Origin: Bactericera cockerelli
Lineage: Eukaryota > Arthropoda > Insecta > Hemiptera > Triozidae
Assembly (NCBI GenBank): GCA_024516035.1
Contig: CM044958.1
Location: 21,129,568 to 21,193,567, forward strand
DNA length: 64,000 bases
Direction of reading: 5' to 3'
Shown here: one piece after another, positions 9,860-20,721 of the stretch
Layout of the letters: each line of letters begins with the position of its first letter
Numbering within the stretch: the first letter of the stretch is position 1
Position numbers and translations under genes: made by a program
The notes under the pieces: model-generated
What the model was told of the DNA's origin: nothing
What the model saw: only the letters and a program-made list of their open reading frames with translations
Databases searched by the model: none

Positions 9860-10340
9860 ACATTCAGCTTGTCCGGATCTTCCTTGTTCACCAGAACCAC
9901 GTAGACATATGTACAGTTTACTGCTCCTTACTACCGAATGATTTCCCTGGCTCTTTTATTGATTCATCAGCTCCAGCATCTTTTTCCTCTTCTTCTGCTC
10001 CGCCTTCGTCAGGTCTATCTCAATGGAAATCTTGGTTCCTTTGAGATTGTCAGTACTTTTTATTATCTCTGACTTCCGCCATTCTGATACCATCTTCACC
10101 AAGACTAGCCTTCCCAGTGTCTCTGCTTCCCATCCTATGAAACTGGTCCGTCTCTTGAATAGCAATATTCAACTCCATCTTTTTATTAAAAACATAAAGC
10201 TGTTTTGTTCTTGGAATGATCCAGGCTCTATTCGCTATGTTCCTTTAGACCGTATATGATTAAGTTTTTTTCTCACCATTTCCCTTTTCCATCAGTTTAG
10301 CTCTCGAGCTTTTCAACCTTCGCCTTTGTTTCCGTTGAAT
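9860..10340 (-). pseudogene. LINE ORF1-like relic
   Basis: Read on the - strand, shifting frames give GKEVSEWRKSEI-type text: LVLVKMVSEWRKSEIIKS and NLKGTKISIEIDLTKAEQKK (about 9980-10120). This resembles the conserved C-terminal part of LINE ORF1 proteins, where a short basic segment is followed by 'NLKGT' and an acidic 'DLTK'. Upstream, LIIYGLKEH-like text appears after frameshifts near 10240. Several stops and shifts show it is dead. It lies antisense in an ARID4-like intron. Confidence 0.45.
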
Positions 10341-10577
10341 CTGTAATGAGAGAGTGTTAGCTTTACTAAACGAAAGAAGGCAGTGTTTTTTTACAATGGC
10401 GACTCGTCACGTTCGATAGAAAGTGTTTTGAAGTCAATAGAAGTTATATTTTATAGTAAAGTCGTAATTCTGAATAATAACCATTTCTAGAAGTAAAGTT
10501 TTTTCTTTTTCTCTCTCTCATTTAAAAATGTTAAAATAATTACATAGTTATATTTATAATTTTGCTTTAATTTCCAG

Positions 10578-13500
10578 ATGATTCCGAGTCAGACAAAGAG
10601 AGTGAGGGTGGCTCTGAGAGTGAAACAGAGATAGAAGCCAATAGTTCCTCTCAAAACAGAAGCATGCGCAGTAGACGTATTTTAAGTGACGACGAGAAAA
10701 AACCTGCCGTGCCAAGCCCTGGCACCAAGACCCGATCCAACAGAAAATGCAAGACAGACGAAGAAGAGGAAGAAGGAGAGAAACTGAAAGAAAAACAGGA
10801 GGAAGAGGAAGACAAGAAGAAGTTGCCCCTGCCAGAAGCAGAACGGAAGAGTCTGAGGCTCTCTCAGCGGAAGAAACAAGAAGTTGAGCATGAGAAGCGA
10901 CTGGGTCCCGAGTCGGACTCGGGCAGTGACAGCGAATCACAAGAAGACAGCAAGGCCAAAGTCCTCGAGATTATTGAACCGCTTGATGATGTCTATGAGT
11001 TCAAAGAGCCTGAACCTTTCACTTTCAGCAAACAGAAGAAGACAATTTCTCCACCAGGACCTAGCGGACAGAAAGGGAAGAAAAATATCGGCTTATTTGA
11101 AGACTACGATAACTTGGACGAGGAGAATGAGGACATCCATGTGGCTATACAGAGAGTCATGGACACCTGCGATGAGAATCAGATGGACTTGGATCTGCTC
11201 GACTCCAACAGTAGTGACTCAAACAGCAGTGACTCGAATAGCATGTGTGAAATGATGAAGAAGAGACTGCAGAGCGAGATCAATACGTACGAAGGACCCA
11301 AGTCTAAACTAAAGGGTAGGGGAGAAGAGTCTATCCCCCCAATGAGAACACGCCGCTCATCAGAGAGTAAATCTAGTAAAATGAGCGGTGAAGAGAAAGG
11401 AAAGCTACCTGTTGTGCGCCCCAAGGAAGAGAAAGTGTTGGATGAGACACAGGTAGAGAAACCAAATGAACAAATGAAGAATGAAACTGACTCTGTCCTC
11501 GCTGCGACCAGAAGCAAGAAATCCGAAGTGGAGAGTTCCACACCCAAGTCCAAGAGAAGTGAGGCCGAGTCTGCTGCTAGCAAAGTCAAGAAGCCTGACA
11601 CTAATCCTGCTGCAGGTAACAAAAGTAAAAAGGCTGGTGAACTGGAAAGCGTCCCCAGTCCCAAAGGAAAGAAGCCATTAGACACAGACACGATTATCTT
11701 GAAAGCAAAGAAATCGGAGTCAGAAAACATAACTACCCCAAAGACCAAGAAATCGGATGTTGACACCAATATTGTCGCCTGTCCCAAGTTGAAAAAGTCA
11801 GATTTGGACACAGAGGTCAGTCCCAAATTTAAGAAATCTGATTCAGACAACTCTATTGTAACAAGTAACAAAGCCAAGAAATCTGAGTTGGACGTTAGCA
11901 ACAAAACGAAAAAGTCAGATATAATTACTATCACCAGTTCCAAAGCCAAAAAAATATTGGACTGGGAAACTGTAAGTGGTCCCAAAGCAAAGAAATCAGA
12001 AGTAGATATTAATGAATCAACTTCTCCTGGCAAAACAAATAAAAAAATAGAAACACCAGAGACCAATATGAAAACAAGATTAAAAACTGAATCCCGTTGT
12101 AGTTCACCTGGTAGCAAAACAAGAAGTAAGTCAGAACTAACATCTAGTAAAACTGATCTAACACCAAGGAAAACTGAACCAACCCAGAAAGAAGAAGTCC
12201 CTATAATACCTGAGACTAATATGGCGGATAATAAACAGTCTACATCACCTCTTCCTAGTGCAAAGCAAGAGAAAGCCAAGCCTCCTGTGCTGGAAAACAG
12301 AACCAGAGTTTCATCACCAAGCAAGAAGCCTTCACTTGAGGTGAAACTCCATAACATTAGCAAGTCAGCAGAGTTGGTGAAGCCTCTAGTATCACTGGCT
12401 ACTAAGGTATCTGATAATGTCGAAGCAACCATTCTGGCCGTTTCATCTCTAATCACACCAGCCCTGCCTGCTACTTTACAATCAAAACCTATCTGTCATT
12501 CTGAGCCACAAGATTCTACGGAAGGTTTTACCAAGTTGTCACTTGTATTAGAAGCTAAGAAACAAGATCTCTTGTTCCTTGGGTCGAAGATGACTCCCAA
12601 AGCCAAGCCAAAAGTTATTCCTAGTTTCTCCCCGCAAAGATCTCACACTGATTTCTCAGCTCAAACTGAACCCTTAGAGATAGACAAGGACAGAAACATC
12701 CTGACTTCTTCCTCTCTACCGAAGCTACCTGACATTCCCGTGTTGCAACGTATTGAAAGCGTTGTACTCAAGACACCCATCAAACGTGAACCCATTGACC
12801 CCACCAAGATTGATCTCATCAAGGTGAGTCCTAACATGCCTCAGCTAGAGAAGATTGACACGATGGATGTCATTGAGACAGCAACTCCTGTAAAGAAAGA
12901 AGAAACAACAGTACAAAGAGAGGATTTGAAATTCCCGCCGTTTCAATTTGAAGACGTCTTGGAAACGCCTGAAAAAATATTCCTGCCGGCTGTTGATACT
13001 GAGTCGGAGGATAATGTGAGGCCAGACACTATCGCTAAGCCCGACAAGAAAATCGAGTTCAAAATGAAGCCCAAAGCTGTGTCACCGTGTGGCTTCAGTA
13101 AGACAGAGCGAGCAAGGAAACTGGTGCGACAGAGGCTGGACGAGGCTGAGTCACCCACAAAAACTGTGAGCAGCAAGGAAAAGAAACCCAGCCAAACAAG
13201 TCCCCAGGTGAAAAAATACGGACCAGCGTGTAAACCTGACAGTAGTAACGTCAGCAGTACTGATGCTGTTAACACAAATATCAAAACGAAGGTTCAGTCC
13301 GATGTTGAAAGTAAGGATAATCGTCCGCCTGTGCCAATCAAACTAAAAGAAACTTCTCCATTGTTGGTGGGTAAAACCAAAGAGTTACCCGCGATTGTGT
13401 CGCCTAAAGTGAAAGAGACTTCGCCAGGTTCTAGTAAAGTCAAGGATTCTCCAACTTGTGTGTCTAGTAAATTCAAGGAAAGCTCACCTATCCGTTCCAA

Positions 13501-14548
13501 CAAAAACAAAGACACAACCACTGCTGTGTCTACTAAGAAAGATAGTACTCTGTCTCCACCGAAGAGAACAAGAGATATTTCTTCTTGCTTGTCTGACAAA
13601 ATTAAAGATTGTTCTTCCTCACCCGTGCCAATAAAAAGTAAAGATGGGTCTGTGATTATATTAAGTAAAGGAAAAGATACTCCGGCAGTTCTGCCAGATA
13701 AAAACAAAGATACTTTGTTGACAGTGATTAAAAGTAAAGAGAGTACTCCAACTTCCGCGAATAAAATCAGAGCTAGTACGCCAGTATTACTGTCTAAAGA
13801 AAAAGAGAGTGATCTGCAGCAGCCTAACAAGCCCCGAGATGCAATCATCGTGTCGAGCTCAAGCAAGGAGAGTATGGATGGAGAGTTTACCATAGAAATT
13901 GACACGAAATCCGAAGATGCGAAATCCTCTCCACCAACGGGCAAACAAGTGGTCGATGTAAAGAATATTGAAGAAGTTGAGATCAAATGTGAACCAGAGA
14001 CATCTCTAGATATAAATAAAGAAGGAAATAAAAAACAAAAAGAGGAATCAAAACTTTCCAATGCTCCAGAATCAAACATCAAAGTGGAAGAGTCAACAGA
14101 GTTGGTGAGAAATGAATCGGAAGATCCTCACACTAGCAAGGAAGTGGAACAGTCAAAAACTCCCGAGAAAGAAAAAGATGTCGAAAAAGGTAAGAGCAAG
14201 GAAGACATCGATGAAGATGCCGTAAAAAGAGAAGAAAAGTCAAAAGAACTGTCGAGTGTTTTTGAGTTCGATGAAACACTAGAAGACGAAATTGTGGATT
14301 TGGAAAGCGAATCTTATCTGGCTTCGAGTAAAAGAAAACTGGCAGCCCTCATTGACAGCCCAGGCAGTGAGTTCATGAGTAACAAGTTGGCGAAACTGAA
14401 CGAGCTTGAAAAGTTGAAACAGAAGCTCTTCATGGACTGTAGTGGAGAGGGTGAAGATTTGGAGGAGAAAGCGGATGGGGAGAAGAAGGAGGAAGGGGAA
14501 GGAAAACCGGACACTGCACTGCTTGAGCTGACAGCTGATGAAACTTTG
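10578..14548 (+). CDS. ARID4: ARID4-like giant exon: long disordered Lys/Ser/Glu-rich region
   Basis: Starts after TAATTTCCAG; the first two bases complete an Asp codon. It ends ACTTTG|GTGAGT in phase 0, giving 1323 codons. It opens DSESDKESEGGSESETE, then has Glu/Lys tracts (10760-10900) and an SNSSDSNSSDSN acidic-Ser tract (~11205). Two degenerate internal repeat blocks follow: ~11500-12010 with periodic K(A/T)KKSE/D units every ~13-16 residues, and ~13340-13830 with SK-K(E/D)-S/TP units. The C-terminal part is acidic (FEFDETLEDEIVDLESESY, ~14260) then Leu/Lys-rich (LNELEKLKQKLFMD). No folded domain is seen. Human ARID4 proteins have a similarly charged but shorter region here. Reading past the donor would stop at 14614. 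Confidence 0.88.
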
Positions 14549-15128
14549 GTGAGTTTCACTCTCTTTGATATTCCGCTTCTACAGGGTGTAAATAAATGTA
14601 CAGACGATATTTAATAGGATATTCCTGGGTACAATTTAGGTCGGATTCATTCCCAGACAAAATCCCGATATGCTTCCTCTCTCTTCTAGGAGCTGTCAAA
14701 GTTGATAAAAGGTGATTTTTCGCTTTAAAATCTCAAATTTGTCACGTGTATACTATGTAAACCTATCACGAGGAAGTATTGTGTCCTTAAGTGGCAGTCA
14801 TTTTTTTAAATATAATATGATTTAGCTCTTATATTCAAGAAATTCTGGACACAAAAGTGCACAAAAAAGGTCTTCAACTTTCCGATACAATTTTTTTGTG
14901 GAATCTAGAATGTAGAAAAAAACTGTATATTACCATATTAAACAAATTTGAAGAGTCGGTTAAGTAGTTTTGGAGATACAAGTGATTTAGTATAAAATTT
15001 CAAAATTGCCAAGTGTATAAAATGTGAATCAATCACGAGGAAGTATTGTGTCCATAATTGGCAGTGTATTTTTTTCCTCATTCCCTCACACTTTCCTTCT
15101 CTCTCTCTCTCTCTCTTATTATCTTGCC
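14549..15128 (+). repeat. Intron with dispersed 'GAGGAAGTATTGTGTCC' family
   Basis: Two tandem-like partial copies (about 14750-14810 and 15020-15070) contain CACGAGGAAGTATTGTGTCC. The intervening text 'TTGGAGATACAAGTGATTT' also recurs at 21.4-22.1, 26.6-27.1 and 57.8-58.3 kb. Family type unknown; no coding capacity. Confidence 0.55.
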
Positions 15129-15221
15129 CATGCGCGGATATAGGGGGGGGGCACTGGGGGCACGTGCCCCCCCAGATTTTTTTGGTAAGCGGTGTTTCTC
15201 GAATTTCATTATACCTAACCC

Positions 15222-15561
15222 CGTATAAAAAATGAGTTAGGGGGGCACGGGCCTCAAAATAATTCTCAATTCTAAGACTAATCCCGTAAAAAAAAGATCT
15301 CAATAAGTTAGGGGGGCACGGGCCCCAAAATAATTCCTAATTCTAAGACTAATCCCGTAAAAAAAATCTCAATAAGTTAGGGGGGCACGGGACCCAAAAT
15401 AGTTCCCAATTCTAAGACTAATCCCGTTAAAAAGAATATCTCAATAAGTTAGGGGGCACGGGACCCAAAATAATTCCCAATTCTAAGACTAATCCCGTAA
15501 GAAAAAGATCTCAATAAGCTAGGGGGGCACGGGACCCAAAATAATTCCCAATTCTAAGACC
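15222..15561 (+). repeat. Five ~70-bp tandem repeats
   Basis: Each unit has CCCGTAAAAA, CTCAATAAGTTAGGGGGGCA, CGGGNCCCAAAATA and AATTCTAAGACTAAT in that order. The first unit is shorter and more diverged. They lie inside the TIR element, and the G-rich part resembles the region just inside its left end. Confidence 0.85.
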
Positions 15562-16092
15562 AATAAGTGTCAAATCCACACAGATTGTCCGAGAAACCTG
15601 AAATTTTACCTATAGGTCTATTTGGATCAGGGAATATATCTCTAATCTCTAGGGTTCAGCAACACGGGGTAAGGACAAAAAATGGATGGGTGACACAAAA
15701 AAATCACATTTTTCGTCCGAAATTAATTTTTTTTTTCGCAAAATTTATCGTGACGGCGCCACGGCGCCGGCGTATCAACTCAAAAAGAGAAAGTTTTAGG
15801 CAAAAGTTCAAGTTTTCATTTGAGATATCAATCACGAAATTCTGATGAGCCGTTTTTGAGCTACGTTGAGTAAGGACATAAAATGGATGGGTAAACAAAA
15901 AGTATTTACGTTTTTTGACCTGAATGACATTTTTCTCGAAATTTGTCCTGACGACCTATCAAACTCAAAGCGAGAATGTTTTTGCAAGGGTTGGAGTCTT
16001 CATTTGACATATTGATCGCGAAATTCTGATGAGCCATTCTTGAGCTCCAGTAGGGACAAGAAATGGATGGGTGACACGAAAAATATTGACAT

Positions 16093-16212
16093 TTGTGTGT
16101 GTATGTGTGTGTGTGTTTGTGTGTGTGTGTGGGTGTGGGTGGGTGTGGGTGGGTGGGTGTGGGTGGGTGTGTGTGGGTGTGTGTGGGTGTGTGTGTGTGT
16201 GTGTGTGCGTGC
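16093..16212 (+). repeat. TG/GGTG microsatellite
   Basis: A (TG)n run with GGGTG interruptions. It is followed by GGCTTGCGAAGCGGCTTGCTAGT, a short hairpin-like end also seen after the TG tract at 56.8 kb. Confidence 0.9.
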
Positions 16213-16302
16213 GATAGGCTTGCGAAGCGGCTTGCTAGTTAGGTATATTGTGCGATTGTGCCCCCCCAGTACAAGAGGGCTATATCCGCGCATGATCTTG
16301 CC

Positions 16303-17059
16303 ATCTTTATTTATACAGCATCACGTGAGAGTTCACAGGCATGCATATACGTGTGTGGCCTTTTATAAAGTGTTTTACGTCGCTTTCAACATATGGTCAT
16401 ATCACGATGGGGGTTTTACCCTTCATTCGCCGAAAACTCACAAACCAGTTACTCAAATTAAACTCAGCCATAAGAGTGTTGCCGGGAGTAGACACTATCA
16501 CGAGTGTTCGAATTTGAATGGTCACCCATCCAAGTCCTAACCTCGCTAAACGTTGCTTAACTTCAGTGACACAACGTATTCTCGTTCTGCCATTTAACGT
16601 GCCATCGACGCTGGCTTCTAAGGGCTTAAATAGTCTGGAAACAGAGCCTTACGAACCAACATCAAATTACCAGAAAAATTGGACAAGCTAGCATGTTGTC
16701 AACTATTTAAAATGCTCAATTGGCTAAGCAGACAAAACAAATAAACTAGATATTACTTACGTAGCTGGGTAGAAACAATCAAAAGAACTCGCCCCGCTAC
16801 AACAACAAATATTCATTTGATACTAAAAAAATGTTATAATTGATTTATTCATGTTTCGTAACCGACCTCAGTAGCTTGATCGATAAGGCGGCGGGCTTGT
16901 AACCTGGAGGTCGGTGGTTCAAGTCCGGGTTTCAATGTAAATTTAGTAAAGCGAGTTTGAGTAGTTGTGACATCACGAAAGTGATCAACACAAATATGAT
17001 AACTTTTTATTCATGTTTCGTTTACATTGACCGGGAAACATTGATTGTTCCATCTGCAG
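16303..17059 (+). repeat. Intron with 5S-derived SINE (-) and tRNA-derived SINE (+)
   Basis: At about 16372-16625 on the - strand, CTGAAGTTAAGCAACG and GGTTAGGACTTGGATGGGTGACC match the 5S rRNA internal control region and 3' half closely. The body carries the CGTGATATGACCATATG block. At 16858-16990 on the + strand, TAGCTTGATCGATAAGGCG (A box) and GGTGGTTCAAGTCCGGGTT (B box) form a tRNA-like head. The 3' splice site for the next exon is CCATCTGCAG. Confidence 0.65.
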
Positions 17060-17277
17060 GAAGAGGAAGTGGACAACACGTTACTCTGCAAGGAAACCAT
17101 TCCGGGTAGTCCAACACCCTATCAGGATGAGCTCAACATGATCATGGAGCTGCCTCCTACTAACTCGAGCAGTGGTCCAGGTAGCAGCAGCAGTAGCACC
17201 GCTAGTCACTCTGCCAATGCTGTTCTGGACAATACCCCGCCCACCACACCGGAGTCTAGTTTGTCTCCACCTCGCAA
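17060..17277 (+). CDS. ARID4: ARID4-like exon with LxCxE RB-binding motif
   Basis: Acceptor TCCATCTGCAG, donor CGCAA|GTAAGC. It enters in phase 0 and ends with two bases of a codon. It encodes EEEVDNTLLCKETIPGSPTP, then a Ser/Gly/Pro-rich tail. LLCKE at 17081-17095 fits L-x-C-x-E, the pocket-protein (RB) binding motif for which ARID4A was first named RB-binding protein 1; human ARID4 proteins carry an LVCHE version in the corresponding C-terminal region. The acidic residues just upstream are also typical of LxCxE ligands. RB binding is inferred from the motif. Confidence 0.85.
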
Positions 17278-17331
17278 GTAAGCTCTTTAAATCTTGTTTT
17301 CAATAATAATAATAAATACCGTTAGGTATTG

Positions 17332-18055
17332 TATACAGGGTGATTCAGAAAAGTACCGTCAAACGTTAACCACATATTCTATGGGCTAGTTAAGGAGGGG
17401 TCAACTCTATAAAAGAAAGTGCGCAAATGCCTCCTAACGGAGGTACACGCCCATTTCAATTTCAATACACACTGCACACGCTGATGACAAATCAAAACTA
17501 TCAAAAGTCAAGTTTTCAATTTACTCCACTTACATCCATTGTTAAATAATGAATTGGCTGAAAATTCTTGTTCTAAAATTGTATGCTAGTTGCATAGGTT
17601 TCAAAACTTAATGCGGTTTTAAAATCTTCAATTTCAATTTTCAAGCTTTTGTGTTAATTTGAGGGAAAAATTATTCAGACCATTTTTGTAGACAATGACA
17701 TAGGTTTTAAAATGGTGAAAACCAAATTCAATTACAAGCAACGACTAAAAAGTTAGAACGTTTTTTCTTCCATCTGACCCTCCTCAGACCGCCCCTGAAA
17801 TTGAAATGCTGTTAAATTGTATGCCAAAAGAAAGGTTTCATCTAGTATTGAGAGTGATTTTTTTACCATATCGCGATATTCCAAATAGATAAGCCGTAAA
17901 ATGAAAATTTCGATTGTTTAAAAACACCTTAAGGGGCGTGTACCTCCGTTAGGAGGCATTTGCGCACTTTCTTTTATAGAGTTTACCCCTCCTTAACTAG
18001 CCCATAGAATATGTGGTTAACGTTTGACGGTACTTTTCTGAATCACCCTGTATAT
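17332..18055. mobile_element. Mariner-type MITE, ~115-bp inverted termini
   Basis: The left tip ACAGGGTGATTCAGAAAAGT and right tip ACTTTTCTGAATCACCCTGT are inverted. Pairing continues over GACGGTAC...GTTAACCACATATTC, the CCTCCTTAACTAGCCC block and GCCTCCTAACGGAGGTACAC. Flanking TATA fits a TA target. The inner ~490 bases are non-coding. Confidence 0.88.
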
Positions 18056-19846
18056 ACGGTACATGACCAATTTACAGGAGATTAAGTCATTCTATTAAGA
18101 GGTAGATAAAATTCTCATAGAAGTGTGTCTGATGAGAAATGTACTTGTAATATTGAAAACACATAACATTATACCAGCGTGAAACTAGCACTTAAATTTA
18201 AAACTCGATTCGCTCGATTAACAAGATTAACGATTAACAAATCAGTCAATTTCTCTATTAGGCTTATAGGATCTCTAGCTAACTCTCCGATTAGCGAATA
18301 ACTATGCACTAGTACCTAAGACTTAAATACGTTTTAGGTGATAGAAAGTAAGAATCAGGTTTAAAGAAAAGAATCTTTTTAGGGTTTTGTTCATATGAAA
18401 AAAAAATCTGGTGTAAACATCACACGACTTTCCTTATCATAATTATAAGGAATTGGAACAGGACCAAAAGCCACTGGTGACCTAAAGGTAACATTTAGCT
18501 AAAAATCAATATCAAATTCGTAATCAGCACCTCAAAATCATTGGATTTGATATGTCACAACCCCCATCTACGATAAATAATAAAAAAGTTAATCAAAGCG
18601 GGTCCCCCCAAAATACCGGTAAATTGGGGCCGAGGTCCAAAAAGTTCAAGATATCAAAAAAATGATCAGAAGAGACCCCTATTATTTTTTTAATCTAAGA
18701 CATAATTGTTCTCTAATATTTTTTTGTATCTTTAACCAATTCAAAGAAGCGGCACTTGCGGCCAATATTTGCGGTCCTGCGGCCGCAGTCTGCGGCCGAT
18801 TGCAACCAAAAGTTTCGTGGTTCGTCTGGTGTATAATTATAATTAGCATACCAAATTTCAAGTCTCTAGCTCTTTCCGTTCTCGAGATATCCTGTTTACA
18901 CACAGACAGACAGACGCACGGACCAATGGCTGAAAACAACTTTTTTGGTATCCTGAGGCTATAATTCGTCCAGAAATGTGAAAAACTGGGTAGGTCAAAT
19001 TTTCGACGAATACAATACTTTCCTTATTATAGGATAAGGAAAGTAAAAAACCCTATGACCTAGCCCTTTTCCGTAGGCCGTTCGGTATACGCCGTCCGTC
19101 ACAAGCCATAACTCTTGAACGGTTTAAGCTATCGACCTGAAACTTTGATATGTTGTCTGGAATTATCTAAACGGCGCGAAAAATAATTTGAGCTCGATCG
19201 GTCTTAACGGGTGCCCTTGAGGGCCGATTTACTGGGTTTTTAAGAAGACGTCATATCTTCGCACTGAAAAGACATAGAAACGTGAAATTTTGCACAGACA
19301 TTTTTTTTTTTTTTTTTTTTTTTTTGACACAGACATATTTAATAAGAATAAGAAAAACCTCAACGAACAAATGATAATCCAACATTAAATATTTTAAACG
19401 TCTCGCGCGTCCTCCGCTATTTATATGTATATCACCTAAGATTCCCTTAATCAGCTTAGGTGAGCGGTTTATGGCCCTTGTTAGCTGAACATAAAGTCCA
19501 TAAAGTCTAAGTTCAAAAACGAAAAAATGATAAAGTTTAAAACTTTTCCATTTTTCGAAATTTTAGTGGATCAAAATGAGGCTATGATCAACGTTTTTTC
19601 GCTGGTGGTAGTGTATCTGGGGTCCATCATTATCTTATACAAACGTCAGAAAATATTTCTTGTAATTTCGCCCATTGATTAATGCTTACATTTCGGACGA
19701 TTTCGAAATTTTGATTTAGACCATTGATATAGAATAGACGAAGACAAAAAAAAATCCAAATTCAATGGGAGGCGTGTTCTGATGTATCGTAGAGCAACAA
19801 CACTTTGCTAAGTTTAGTCCTGAGACAGCTTGTTTATTTTTTCCAG
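18056..19846 (+). other. Intron with dispersed repeats, no gene seen
   Basis: Two similar blocks near 18425-18455 and 19010-19035 have CTTTCCTTAT(C/T)ATAA text in facing orientation, suggesting a non-autonomous element. GGTTTAAGCTATCGACCTGA and TGAAATTTTGCACAGACAT are phrases typical of non-coding dispersed families. Ends at the acceptor TTTATTTTTTCCAG. Confidence 0.45.
19291..19336 (-). mobile_element. Poly(T) insertion flanked by 9-bp direct repeats
   Basis: About 26 T's plus GA lie between two copies of CACAGACAT (left at 19292-19300, right at about 19328-19336). This looks like a retroposition event that inserted almost nothing but a poly(A) tail on the - strand. Confidence 0.6.
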
Positions 19847-20031
19847 CGAGTGTACGGGTGTGAGTGGCGGCAGTGGTGTGTACGCCAAGATAGTGCTGGG
19901 AGGGGACGAGAGAGAAGGAGGAGGGACTGAGAGTCCGAAGAAGACTCTGAGTTCCACCCCTATGAAGAGGAGAAGTAGCCAGACGGAGAGGAGTCTCAAG
20001 AAGCGACTGAAGCAGAGCCCACGCAACACAG
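19847..20031 (+). CDS. ARID4: ARID4-like exon: basic Ser/Lys segment
   Basis: Acceptor TTTTTTCCAG, donor ACACAG|GTTAAT. The first base completes an Asn codon, then ECTGVSGGSGVYAKIVLGGD follows, a Gly/Glu stretch, and TPMKRRSSQTERSLKKRLKQ, a likely nuclear-localisation-type basic cluster. Human ARID4 proteins have a comparable Lys/Arg-rich segment before a Ser/Asp stretch in the C-terminal region. The exon leaves in phase 1, matching the next one. Confidence 0.8.
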
Positions 20032-20532
20032 GTTAATAATTAGACTTGTTTTGTGCGCTTTCAGTCTTAAAAAAAATTCCATACAGGGTGATGTATATTT
20101 TTTTTAAAAATTAGTTTTTATCAAATGGTCCGTGTGTGTACAAAATATCTCAAGAACGGTAAGTCGTGGAGCGAAGAAATTTGGCATATAGCTGGAAGGC
20201 GTTAAAAGTGCCGAACCGGAATAATTTCATGAAAATCGGCCATTTTGTTTTTTGGTTATATCTTTAAAAAATATAAATTCAAATATCTCGTAAACCATCA
20301 GCGTTTTCGAAAAAAATAATAGAATAAAATCGTCTTTAATGGTGTTTTCCTCGTAAGTCCGTGGATAAATTTTTGTACAAAATATGTGCAAATATCTCCC
20401 AAACGATAAGAGATATGGAATTTTTTCATTTAATAATATCGTTACAAATAGTAGTTTTACATATATTTTCAATACTTTCAATATATTTTTTTATATTAAA
20501 AATAAAGGAATGAATTACGTTAATGATTTCAG
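20032..20532 (+). other. Short intron, MITE-end remnant only
   Basis: ATACAGGGTGATGTATA at about 20083 is a lone mariner-type terminus with no partner seen. The rest is AT-rich and ends with ATGATTTCAG. Confidence 0.5.
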
Positions 20533-20640
20533 GCCCCGGCAGTGATAGTGATGATCTCTCCATATCTGAACCATTCAGCATCTTCTCACCAACCAGCACC
20601 GATATTACCAAGTCCAAGTACAGCTATTTTGTGGAGCTAG
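20533..20640 (+). CDS. ARID4: ARID4-like exon: acidic Ser segment before the C-terminal coiled coil
   Basis: Acceptor ATGATTTCAG, donor GAGCTAG|GTAACA. The split Gly codon leads into GPGSDSDDLSISEPFS, then KSKYSYFVEL. In human ARID4 proteins a Ser/Asp stretch is followed by an aromatic 'Y-K-W-S-F...EL' segment and then a coiled coil ending in a Lys/Arg cluster, so this should be the penultimate part of the protein. The exon ends in phase 1 and needs a final exon starting with two codon bases; that exon is not seen intact. Without splicing, the frame stops at 20843 inside a SINE. Confidence 0.8.
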   Translation, partial: APAVIVMISPYLNHSASSHQPAPILPSPSTAILWS

Positions 20641-20721
20641 GTAACAATAAACATTTTTCTATTCTATTAGGATTATTAAGAGCCTTTTTACATTTTTTGT
20701 GGGTAGCAAAGCACTTTTTTA

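Larger units (their letters stand above)
15129..16294. mobile_element. TIR element with 8-bp target duplication
   Basis: Termini are a perfect 15-base inverted repeat, CATGCGCGGATATAG at 15129 and its complement ending at 16294. They are flanked by ATCTTGCC at 15121-15128 and 16295-16302, an 8-base target-site duplication. Eight-base duplications are made by hAT, P and related transposases; the CA...TG ends recall P elements but no transposase is present, so the superfamily is open. Inside are five ~70-base tandem repeats and a long TG microsatellite. Confidence 0.85.

Noticed and set aside
11179..14082. Long - strand ORFs (425, 262, 113 residues) inside the ARID4-like exon
   Set aside because: Antisense shadows of a Lys/Ser-rich coding exon; Leu/Ser/Phe-rich composition and no splice logic.
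14549..14614. ARID4-like protein ending at the stop at 14614
   Set aside because: This needs intron retention. The GTGAGT donor at 14549 and the in-phase exon at 17060 with an LxCxE motif explain the region better.
16040..16540. 166-residue ORF rich in Cys/Val
   Set aside because: It reads through the TG microsatellite; no coding signal on either side.
16858..16935. Functional tRNA gene
   Set aside because: A and B boxes are present but the acceptor stem does not pair fully and the flanks look like a SINE body.
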